A stretch of 16,308 nucleotides of DNA from Euperipatoides rowelli (Eukaryota > Onychophora > Udeonychophora > Euonychophora > Peripatopsidae). Under the pieces are notes generated by a model, which was not told where the DNA came from, made no database searches, and saw nothing but the letters and a program-made list of their open reading frames with translations. Made by a program: the position numbers and the translations under genes. Below, in pieces: positions 6,778 to 12,588 of the stretch; the first letter of the stretch is position 1, and the number at the start of each line of letters is the position of its first letter. The stretch lies in NCBI GenBank assembly GCA_003024985.2, contig PXIH01S0028948.1. One strand, 5' to 3'.

Positions 6778-6829
6778 ATTTCCAGGTAAATTGAATAACA
6801 ATTAAATTTTTTTAATTAATTTTCAAAAA

Positions 6830-7168
6830 ATGTCTAACAAAATTGATAATCAAATTGTTAAAGTCGAAAATACAAATAACGGCGGTTTAAGAGCCATCTT
6901 TAATTTAGACGGTGTTACATTAGATACACCTATTATGGGAACATGGGACAAACCTGTATTCTTTGGAAAAGAAATAGCCGAATTTTTGGGATTTAAAAAA
7001 CCAAAAGACGCTCTCCAACAACACGTTAAACCTAAATACAAAACTACTTTGTCTAAAGTGTTAGAGAAAAAGGTGGACCCGAATTCGGGGTCCACCTTTT
7101 TCTCTGAAACGATATCCTATAATGATGGTAAACAGGTGATGATTTACGAACCGGTCTATATTCGTTAG
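6830..7168 (+). CDS. BRO-N/MSV199-type DNA-binding domain, N-terminal fragment of split gene
   Basis: A 112-aa fragment. Residues 17-75 show the BRO-N/KilA-N-like pattern: a [11 protein letters not shown] segment, then [31 protein letters not shown], the helix-turn-helix-like core with the typical Gly-Phe/Tyr-x-(K/N)-(P/T)-x-(D/K)-A motif. Such domains bind DNA and occur in baculoviruses, entomopoxviruses, iridoviruses and phages, often in multicopy families. Residues 79-91 ([12 protein letters not shown] and flanks) are encoded by a perfect 18-bp-stem palindrome and sit where this family has a variable linker. The frame then recovers [12 protein letters not shown] before running out of phase and stopping. 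The true C-terminal part is the adjacent ORF at 7171. Confidence 0.75.
   Translation: MSNKIDNQIVKVENTNNGGLRAIFNLDGVTLDTPIMGTWDKPVFFGKEIAEFLGFKKPKDALQQHVKPKYKTTLSKVLEKKVDPNSGSTFFSETISYNDGKQVMIYEPVYIR
7063..7105. repeat. GC-rich palindrome inside the BRO/MSV199 coding region
   Basis: Perfect 18-bp inverted repeat AGAGAAAAAGGTGGACCC (7063-7080), loop GAATTCG (7081-7087), right arm GGGTCCACCTTTTTCTCT (7088-7105). It is in frame and codes for residues of the linker after the BRO-N core. It is the longest perfect-stem hairpin in the window, with a GC-rich centre that stands out from the AT-rich surroundings. It could be an inserted palindromic element or a premature transcript-end hairpin. Confidence 0.85.
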
Positions 7169-7170
7169 CA

Positions 7171-8082
7171 ATGCATAGTAGATTACCTAGAGCTGAGATT
7201 TTTCAGGATAAGATTTACGAGGTAATACTCCCAGAGTTGAGAAAATATGGTCAGGTTTCGCTTCAAAACGAATTGACAAGAAGTATGTCTTTACTAGCAA
7301 TTAAAGATACAGAGTTAGAACAAGAACGTCAAAGAGCTGATGAAGCTCACATGAAACTTAGATCCGAAGCTAAGCGCCATAAAGAACAAATTAAACGTAC
7401 ACTAGAATTTAACCAAGCCACTAAAGTTGTAGAACCCCTGGAATACATCTACATTTGCACAACCGAGTACTATCAAAGAAATCATAAATTTAAAGTTGGT
7501 GGAGTACAAACATTTGAACTTCTCAAATCAAGATTAACTCAATACAACTCAGGTGAATCAAACAGCGAAGCCCATTTCTTTATCTACGTTAGAAAAACCG
7601 TCAGTTACAGGTCTATTGAACATATTATTAAAGGTTTATTGTCTGGGTTTAGAGAAAATCAAAATAATGAACTTTACATAATGCATTGTGATTGGCTTGT
7701 TAAATTTTTAGACGCAATAATGGATGGAAATTCTGAATTTGCATTATTAGTGAATAGTAACAGAAAACAGATCGCATTAGACACTATTAATAAGGAGCCC
7801 ACGATTCTGCCACCAATACAATTAGAGCAGATAGCATATATAAGAGCAGGTGATGCTCCACGAGATTTAAGTTTAATATTGGGACAAGAAATGATTGATT
7901 CTATAAAAGAAGCAATAGAATCATTTGAACCCACAGATAATACAGTAAAAAGAAAAGAGTTTGAACTATACTTGTTAAGTAAAAATCCAAATGTAAGTTT
8001 AACAGGCAAAAGAAGAGATACATGGGAGTTAACAAGGCAACTTGGTTCATCTATAAATCCAATGTGGCGTTATAAATATTAA
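7171..8082 (+). CDS. C-terminal part of split BRO/MSV199 gene, with a T5orf172/MUG113-like domain
   Basis: A 303-aa reading frame that begins inside the end of the BRO-N signature (HSRLPRAEIFQDKIYEVILPELRKYG, residues 2-27). The ATG at 7171 is therefore probably internal to the original gene rather than a true start. Residues 45-85 form a charged helical linker, probably a coiled coil. Residues 90-185 (EYIYICTTEYYQRNHKFKVGG followed by LKSRLTQYNSG and FFIYVRKTVSYRSIEHIIKGLL) match the T5orf172/MUG113 group of GIY-YIG-like domains, with the paired YIYI and a Lys-x-Gly turn. The C-terminal 100 aa end in a possible DNA-binding segment (LTGKRRDTWELTRQLGSS). Joined BRO-N plus T5orf172 proteins are known in iridoviruses and other insect DNA viruses. 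A gene-end palindrome starts at the stop codon. Confidence 0.72.
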   Translation: MHSRLPRAEIFQDKIYEVILPELRKYGQVSLQNELTRSMSLLAIKDTELEQERQRADEAHMKLRSEAKRHKEQIKRTLEFNQATKVVEPLEYIYICTTEYYQRNHKFKVGGVQTFELLKSRLTQYNSGESNSEAHFFIYVRKTVSYRSIEHIIKGLLSGFRENQNNELYIMHCDWLVKFLDAIMDGNSEFALLVNSNRKQIALDTINKEPTILPPIQLEQIAYIRAGDAPRDLSLILGQEMIDSIKEAIESFEPTDNTVKRKEFELYLLSKNPNVSLTGKRRDTWELTRQLGSSINPMWRYKY

Positions 8083-8112
8083 ATTTTAATGACTTTTTTG
8101 GTCATTAAAATT
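8082..8112. terminator. Bidirectional gene-end palindrome between convergent genes
   Basis: 12-bp perfect inverted repeat AATTTTAATGAC (8082-8093), loop TTTTTTG, right arm GTCATTAAAATT (8101-8112). The left base is the last base of the plus-strand TAA stop and the right end overlaps the minus-strand stop (8111-8113), so one hairpin closes both convergent genes. Shares the TTTAATG/CATTAAA core. Confidence 0.72.
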
Positions 8113-9475
8113 ATTTTAATGTTTCAATTCCTTGTTCTCTCATATCTCTTCTACTTTCATCTGATCCAGAACCAAATCCTTCATCTATTCTATTGATGGA
8201 GGGTCCTTTCATTTGTGTTCTACCTACTGAATTGTTTTCGTTTTTACGTCCTATAAAATTAAATTCGCTTTGTGGAGATCTAGATTTTGAATTTTCCCAA
8301 GTACGTGGTGATACTGAACTGGGTGTTGTTCCACTTTTATTCAACCCTTTTGTATTATTAAATAATGACAATATATTTATTTTTGTCTTCTTCATTATCA
8401 TTTTAGCAGCTATAAACCACACTGCATTAAATAATATTGCAAGAGCTAATCTTACTTCTACAGGCCATTTATCCATTCCTGCAGGTGTGTATGTTTTCTC
8501 TCCTAATTCAAGTAAAAGTTTTTCATAAGAATTCATAGACAACAACTGTTGTTGTGTAAACCCTTCCATATCAAAACCTATTCTTCCAAAAACCATTTCA
8601 CAGACCATAAATCCTCCTACTAAATAATTTTTATATGTTTCTACAGAAGAATCAACACTTAATTGTTTTACAATAATGTCATAAGTTTTCTTCATACTTT
8701 TGTATTCTGAACGTATGGTAAAATCGGGAATATCTCTTAGCGGATATTGTTTTTGTAATAATTGTAATTTAAACATTAATTCTCGTTTTTTGTCTTCTTC
8801 ATTTTCTTCTTGTTCAATACCTTTATTTTCAATTTCTTTTAATGAAGGTGGTGGTTTTATTTTTTTATCCTCGTTCTTATCAGGGTTTTCCCTAAACTTT
8901 CTTTCATTATTTACAATACTCTCTTTTCTTTGATCAATGTGTATCTTTTTATTTTCATTCTCTTCAACCCTTGTCAAAACTGGTTTATATTTTGAACTAC
9001 CAATATTGGATGATTTAGGGATCAGTCTTATATCTTCATCTCTTTTTTCACCCTGAAATTTCCTTGTAGTTGGGCTTTTATATCTATCATCGTCAAAAAG
9101 ATCATCATCATATAACCTATTTCTACCATTCATTCCACTAATAGAACTACTTTTTACAGTTTTAACATTTGTTACTGTTATTGTTCTTTTTATAGGTGTT
9201 TCTTCATATCTGGGCGTCGCCTTAATTTCAGTTCTTATAGGCGTATTTGATATCGAACTTTGTACTACATGAGGATCTTTTGACACAATAGTTTCTCTTT
9301 CTATAGAGAGAGGAGGTGTTGTTGGTACAAATTCTTTGCCAATACAATTTGGTTTAACTTTATTTTTGTTTTCAAGAAGTTCTAAGTATAATTGAGGAAA
9401 TCTTGAAAAACGTTTAGGAACAAAACGTTTAAAATCATCAATTGGAGGTATTTTTCTAATTATGATGGTTTTCAT
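8111..9475 (-). CDS. Conserved NCLDV-type membrane protein with long disordered N-terminus
   Basis: A 454-aa protein. Residues 1-230 are low-complexity and charged (Lys, Glu, Asn, Ser, Thr, Pro) and look disordered. Residues 235-365 form a compact conserved-looking region: YKSMKKTYDIIVKQL, then a VETYKNYLVGGFMVCEMVFG stretch, DMEGFTQQQL, YEKLLLELGEK and KWPVEVRLALAILFNAVWFIAAKMI. The last part holds a single hydrophobic segment (about 342-361) that could span a membrane. From memory this pattern (x-GF-x3-E, M-x-GF-x-QQ, Y-x2-LL-x-ELGEK, W-P-x-E-x-RL) occurs in proteins shared by iridoviruses, marseilleviruses and other NCLDVs and annotated DUF5767-like; role unknown, possibly virion structural. 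The remaining tail (366-454) is disordered. It shares a gene-end palindrome with the BRO gene. Confidence 0.65.
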   Translation of the reverse strand: MKTIIIRKIPPIDDFKRFVPKRFSRFPQLYLELLENKNKVKPNCIGKEFVPTTPPLSIERETIVSKDPHVVQSSISNTPIRTEIKATPRYEETPIKRTITVTNVKTVKSSSISGMNGRNRLYDDDLFDDDRYKSPTTRKFQGEKRDEDIRLIPKSSNIGSSKYKPVLTRVEENENKKIHIDQRKESIVNNERKFRENPDKNEDKKIKPPPSLKEIENKGIEQEENEEDKKRELMFKLQLLQKQYPLRDIPDFTIRSEYKSMKKTYDIIVKQLSVDSSVETYKNYLVGGFMVCEMVFGRIGFDMEGFTQQQLLSMNSYEKLLLELGEKTYTPAGMDKWPVEVRLALAILFNAVWFIAAKMIMKKTKINILSLFNNTKGLNKSGTTPSSVSPRTWENSKSRSPQSEFNFIGRKNENNSVGRTQMKGPSINRIDEGFGSGSDESRRDMREQGIETLK

Positions 9476-9523
9476 TTTACTTAATATAACATTTTTTCTG
9501 ATGAAAATTAAAGAAAGGTTTTT

Positions 9524-9557
9524 TAATTTTAGTATAAAGATAATTTTAGTATAAAGA
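9524..9557 (+). repeat. 17-bp perfect tandem repeat in divergent intergenic region
   Basis: Two identical copies of TAATTTTAGTATAAAGA at 9524-9540 and 9541-9557, between the minus-strand membrane protein gene (start 9475) and the broken nucleotidyltransferase gene (ATG 9604). Its position suggests it could belong to a promoter region, though nothing shows function. Confidence 0.85.
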
Positions 9558-9603
9558 TTAAATAAGTTAATTAAAGAATTAAGAAAATAGTTAAAAAATA
9601 GAC

Positions 9604-10346
9604 ATGGACAGTAAATTGGTAAAAGATGATATAAAAGATGATATATTAAAAGAATGTTTAAATTTATGTAAAATAAATAATTCTGATTTTGTTGTGAATA
9701 TGGAAGCAGGTCTTGGGGATATTCATCGGAAACAAGTGATTATGATGTGAGAGGAATTAAAGGAGCGAATATGTATATTCATTATTTGGAGAAAACGATA
9801 AGGGTGTTTTAGAGATTGAAATTAAATCTGATTATGAAAAAAATATGATATTGTTCTTTGGGATATTAAAAAAGTTATTAATTTGTATTTTAAAAAATGC
9901 CTATTTGGTGGCTTACTTCTGATATAGTATATTTTGATAGTGAACTAGCATTAACAGTAAAACAATTTTTTATGCAGAAAAATAATACAATTTTAGACAA
10001 AATTGTATCTCATTGTTATGGACTTATTATGCAAAAAATTTCCCAACCTGTAATTTTTAAAAACTATATTTATATTTGGAGAGCGATTTTATTTGCAGAT
10101 TGTACTATTAAAACCAACAAAACTCATAATACTCAAAACATTATTAATTTGTCACAGAATGCAACCGAAGAGGTTAAAATTATTATTGATGAACTGATTG
10201 ATTGTTTTAAGAATAAAAATAATTTTAAAGAAGAAGAATATAAACCAAATTTAGATCTATTAAATGCATATATTAAAAATAAGACATCTAAATTCGTTTT
10301 TGATAAAAATTGGGAAATTTTAATTAAAGATATTTGGATGAATTAA
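9604..10346 (+). pseudogene. Broken nucleotidyltransferase gene (PF10127-like), four frameshifts
   Basis: Frame pieces in order encode a recognisable nucleotidyltransferase. 9604-9711 gives the N-terminus from ATG. 9711-9809 in the next frame carries the motif SWGYSSETSDYDVRG and HYLEKTIRVF. About 9806-9841 gives LEIEIKSDYEK in a third frame. About 9844-9893 gives YDIVLWDIKKVINLYFK in a fourth. 9897-10346 gives the C-terminal half. The GS-x(n)-SDYDxRG signature with its metal-binding Asp pair, and the DIVLWDIKK helix, are typical of the predicted nucleotidyltransferase family PF10127 (YcgL/RlaP-like), which has members in giant viruses and bacteria. Every shift equals loss of one base, three of them at T or A runs. 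It is either a decaying gene or a stretch of sequencing indels. Confidence 0.78.
9897..10346 (+). CDS. C-terminal fragment of the broken nucleotidyltransferase
   Basis: A 149-aa open frame, the only long intact piece of the nucleotidyltransferase gene. It begins TSDIVYFDSE (the segment that follows the catalytic domain in PF10127-like proteins) and continues into a helical domain with IYIWRAILFADC and IIDELIDC, as expected for the C-terminal helices of that family. The ATG at 9897 follows an A run (TTTAAAAAATG) and lies inside the family alignment, so it is probably not a natural start. The fragment lacks the metal-binding Asp residues, so alone it should not be a catalyst. A gene-end palindrome follows the stop, showing that the gene's end signal is preserved. 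Confidence 0.6.
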   Translation: MPIWWLTSDIVYFDSELALTVKQFFMQKNNTILDKIVSHCYGLIMQKISQPVIFKNYIYIWRAILFADCTIKTNKTHNTQNIINLSQNATEEVKIIIDELIDCFKNKNNFKEEEYKPNLDLLNAYIKNKTSKFVFDKNWEILIKDIWMN

Positions 10347-10353
10347 TTGATGT

Positions 10354-10384
10354 TTTATTTAATGGATTCTATCCATTAAATAAA
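10354..10384. terminator. Bidirectional gene-end palindrome between convergent genes
   Basis: Perfect 14-bp inverted repeat TTTATTTAATGGAT (10354-10367), loop TCT, right arm ATCCATTAAATAAA (10371-10384). It sits between the plus-strand stop at 10346 and the minus-strand stop at 10396 and carries the TTTAATG/CATTAAA core. Confidence 0.7.
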
Positions 10385-10395
10385 TTATTAATAAA

Positions 10396-10863
10396 TTATT
10401 GTGTTTTAGATAGTTGATATTTTAATGCATTTTCTAAATTAAGCAAATCAACTTTATCAATATTTAATTGGTTGACTTGATTCATAAAATGTTTAAATTT
10501 ATCAACATTAGTAGAACCAAGTAACAACCATGTTTTTAAAGCTTTAATATTTACTGCTCTTTTAACAGTTCCATCATTAACCAATTCTTCATATTTAGAT
10601 GGATTATTTTGTTTTAAATTTACAAGTTGAGAAAGAGTTGGTAGATTTCCATACAAAGGACAATTTTCTGGATCTAAATAATGTTGAATCATGAAACTAG
10701 AATCATGCCCTAATTTTGCATCTAATCGATCTGTTAATTTATCATAATAACTATAGTTACCATAGTTTCCTGTTTTTACCTTTTTATTTTTAAAATACAC
10801 CCATAAAAATATAAAAATTAAAAATGCAATTCCTACGCAAATAATTATACCTCTATCATTCAT
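10396..10863 (-). CDS. Small N-terminally anchored membrane protein (155 aa)
   Basis: From the ATG at 10863 the protein is 155 aa: a very short N-terminus (MNDRG), a strong hydrophobic segment (about residues 5-24, ICVGIAFLIFIFLWVYF), a KNKK basic stop-transfer patch, then a soluble helical domain with LDPENCPLYGNLPTLSQL and TWLLLGSTNVDKF. The frame extends upstream to 10905 only by using a TTG codon across a poly-T tract, so 10863 is the better start for a eukaryotic virus. Orientation would be N-out or signal-anchor, with the domain on the other side of the membrane. I do not recognise the family. It shares an end palindrome with the broken nucleotidyltransferase gene and a divergent promoter region with the next gene (10953). 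Confidence 0.68.
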   Translation of the reverse strand: MNDRGIIICVGIAFLIFIFLWVYFKNKKVKTGNYGNYSYYDKLTDRLDAKLGHDSSFMIQHYLDPENCPLYGNLPTLSQLVNLKQNNPSKYEELVNDGTVKRAVNIKALKTWLLLGSTNVDKFKHFMNQVNQLNIDKVDLLNLENALKYQLSKTQ

Positions 10864-10952
10864 CTTTATTAAAAAAAAAAGGTAAAAAGTAGTGTTTAAT
10901 ATCAACTTTGAATTTTCAGTATTAAAGAAATATTATTAAAAATAAACAAGAT

Positions 10953-11696
10953 ATGTCTAAAAATAAATCTCCATTAAATGAAAGTTTTCTTTCTGAGAAA
11001 ACGATGAGCGAAATGCTTCCAATGAATTTAAAAGTTTCTCAAAGCAAATTAAATTATGAAGAAAAGGTTTATATTCCAACCACTATTCGTAATAGAAAAC
11101 AACATTGCTTTAGAAGATTTTTTCCATATATTGCATTGTTTCAAATCATTATGTTAATTATACTTTTAATACTGTATTTTTGTTTTCCAAATCTTTTTTA
11201 TTCTAATACGATCAATTCTAACATAATCCATTCTAATACAACCAATTTTAATACAAGTTTACTTCAAAATAATAGTACAAAACTTAGTTCTAATAAACCA
11301 CAAAATTATACAACACAAAAAACTGAAGTAACCGAACCAATGATTACAACACAAAAAACTGAAGTAACTGAACCAATTAATATTCCAAACGAAAATATAA
11401 CAAATGCAGACAAAACAACAAAAGAGCTAGAAACCCAAACAATTATGATTCCAAGTACAGACGAAACTCAAACTTCATCAACCGAGAACGACACTGTTTC
11501 GTCGTTTTCTCTCCAATTGGCGTCAACCTCAGAAACTATCCTAGAAAATTCTGATAAGAGAGAACACGATAATGAAGAGTTAAGTTTTACAACTGAAATG
11601 GAAACAATTACTACCGAAATAGAAACCTCAAGTACAATTCCACATTTAAGATCATTAAAATCAGAGTTGTCTATGGAAACAACGGACGAGGAATAA
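10953..11696 (+). CDS. Type II membrane protein with Ser/Thr-rich, mucin-like ectodomain
   Basis: A 247-aa protein. Residues 1-57 are a basic cytoplasmic-type segment ending in RKQHCFRRFF. Residues 58-80 are a single hydrophobic helix (ALFQIIMLIILLILYF). The remaining 167 residues are almost all Thr, Ser, Asn, Glu and Pro, with several N-x-(S/T) sequons between about residues 95 and 150 (for example NTT, NST, NYT, NIT). Positive charges before the helix predict type II topology with the Thr-rich domain outside the cell or in the lumen. Two tandem 12-residue units starting TTQKTEVTEP occupy about residues 120-143. Such heavily O-/N-glycosylatable stalks suggest a surface or envelope glycoprotein, possibly host-interacting; this is inference. 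An end palindrome overlaps the TAA stop. Confidence 0.7.
   Translation: MSKNKSPLNESFLSEKTMSEMLPMNLKVSQSKLNYEEKVYIPTTIRNRKQHCFRRFFPYIALFQIIMLIILLILYFCFPNLFYSNTINSNIIHSNTTNFNTSLLQNNSTKLSSNKPQNYTTQKTEVTEPMITTQKTEVTEPINIPNENITNADKTTKELETQTIMIPSTDETQTSSTENDTVSSFSLQLASTSETILENSDKREHDNEELSFTTEMETITTEIETSSTIPHLRSLKSELSMETTDEE
11310..11381 (+). repeat. 36-bp in-frame tandem repeat in the Thr-rich protein gene
   Basis: Two tandem 36-bp units, 11310-11345 and 11346-11381, nearly identical for the first 30 bases (one C/T difference) and diverging at the end. They encode repeated TTQKTEVTEP units, typical of repeat expansion in mucin-like stalks. Confidence 0.88.
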
Positions 11697-11723
11697 TTTT
11701 AATGCTTATAAGCATTAAAATTA
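11694..11723. terminator. 30-bp perfect palindrome between convergent genes
   Basis: Positions 11694-11723 form a perfect palindrome, TAATTTTAATGCTTA followed by its reverse complement. It begins on the TAA stop of the Thr-rich protein gene and lies 17 bp from the minus-strand stop at 11740. It carries the TTTAATG/CATTAAA core with a GCTTATAAGC tip. Confidence 0.72.
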
Positions 11724-11739
11724 ATTATTTTTTAATTAA

Positions 11740-12498
11740 TTATTTTTTTGTTCTAATAGCTTTGCTGACTAATTGATTTATTTCAGATTCTGATAATTGA
11801 TGATCGTCTTTTGATTTAAAATTTCTGGATATTAATGTTTCACGGTATTGAGAAGATTCAATACTTTCAGGAACTGATTCAATGCTTTCAGGAACTGATT
11901 CAATGCTTTCATGGGGAATTAAAGGTCTTATAGAAGGCGATCCAATCATTGTTTTCGTACTTCTTTGTGGTGAAAAATTTCCATATTTTAATTGCTCTAC
12001 AGATCCATTAAAAGTAACATTTTTTTCATTTTTTTCTTGTTTTTGTAATGTACAAACTCCATTTTGGCAATTTGTTTCATCTTCACTTTCATCACTTTCT
12101 ACTGGTTTTAAAAATTCCCACCTCATTGTTTTATTCATTGTTTGTTTATAAGGAGAGTGAAAATTTTCTTGTGTAACTGGTGGATGTGAAGATTTGAGTT
12201 TGCCCTTTTTGGGCAAACTGACAGTAGATTGTTGTGACTGTGGTAATTGTGGTGTTGATTGTGGTGATTGAGTAGTAGGTGATTGAAGAAATGAATGCGG
12301 AGATAAATGTTTTAATATATTTGTCAAATCTAAAATTTGTTTTTCTAAAGAAGCTATTTTTGTATTTAATTGATTAACTTGACTATGAGTATAATACAAA
12401 ATACCTCCGATAGCAACAACTTCTCCTATAACATGAACAGTGGTACTTGATGTAATTCCAAAGGGATAAGAATTTTTTTTATCAATTTTTTGTTCCAT
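11740..12498 (-). CDS. Membrane-anchored protein with coiled coil and Pro/Glu/Ser repeats
   Basis: A 252-aa protein of unknown function. Residues 18-36 form a moderately hydrophobic segment ([18 protein letters not shown]), a likely membrane anchor. Residues 38-66 have heptad-like Leu/Ile spacing ([22 protein letters not shown]), a probable short coiled coil. Residues 68-115 are Gln/Ser/Pro/Thr-rich and look disordered. Near residues 194-212 a 7-residue unit, ESIESVP, occurs in tandem (two full copies and a partial), matching a 21-bp DNA repeat. The C-terminus is charged with a short helix ([13 protein letters not shown]). Plausible as an internal-membrane virion protein, but this is inference. 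A 9-bp hairpin (12197-12219) lies within the gene. It is divergently transcribed from the SbcC-like gene. Confidence 0.62.
   Translation of the reverse strand: MEQKIDKKNSYPFGITSSTTVHVIGEVVAIGGILYYTHSQVNQLNTKIASLEKQILDLTNILKHLSPHSFLQSPTTQSPQSTPQLPQSQQSTVSLPKKGKLKSSHPPVTQENFHSPYKQTMNKTMRWEFLKPVESDESEDETNCQNGVCTLQKQEKNEKNVTFNGSVEQLKYGNFSPQRSTKTMIGSPSIRPLIPHESIESVPESIESVPESIESSQYRETLISRNFKSKDDHQLSESEINQLVSKAIRTKK
11855..11914 (-). repeat. 21-bp in-frame tandem repeat in the minus-strand membrane protein gene
   Basis: Units of GATTCAAT(A/G)CTTTCAGGAACT (plus-strand sense) at 11855-11875 and 11876-11896 plus a partial third at 11897-11914. They encode tandem ESIESVP units on the minus strand. Confidence 0.9.
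12197..12219. repeat. Hairpin inside the minus-strand membrane protein gene
   Basis: Perfect 9-bp inverted repeat AGTTTGCCC (12197-12205), loop TTTTT, right arm GGGCAAACT (12211-12219). It falls in the disordered region of the encoded protein ([10 protein letters not shown]). GC-rich compared with its surroundings. Confidence 0.8.
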
Positions 12499-12588
12499 TA
12501 TTGAAAATTCTTTATTTGCACAACAATTAAAAAATAAAGAAAGAAGTTTTTTGTTTTAAAGATAAGATTTAATGGATTAAACTCATTG

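Larger units (their letters stand above)
6830..8082 (+). pseudogene. BRO/MSV199-type gene split by a one-base frameshift
   Basis: The two open frames 6830-7168 and 7171-8082 encode consecutive parts of a single BRO/MSV199-type protein. The conserved EPGLYSLxM(H/R)SRLP signature of this family is cut in two: the first frame reads up to GAACC (near 7152) and the family pattern continues in the adjacent frame through CTATATTCGTTAGCA into the second ORF. The shift is consistent with loss of one base at the CC/GG junction around 7150-7155. It may be a true disruption or a sequencing error; no other break is seen over about 1.25 kb. The two parts are described separately. Confidence 0.75.

Noticed and set aside
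8193-8933. Plus-strand open frames rich in Ser/Phe opposite the 454-aa minus-strand gene
   Set aside because: They are antisense shadows of an A-rich coding region; composition reflects the complement of Lys/Glu codons and no domain is visible.
10864-10905. N-terminal extension of the 155-aa minus-strand membrane protein from a TTG at 10905
   Set aside because: It relies on a non-ATG start and runs through a poly-T tract; the ATG at 10863 directly precedes the membrane segment.
12586-12588. Alternative start (TTG) one codon before the SbcC-like ATG
   Set aside because: A eukaryotic virus is expected to start at ATG; the ATG at 12589 is immediately followed by the conserved N-terminal strand.
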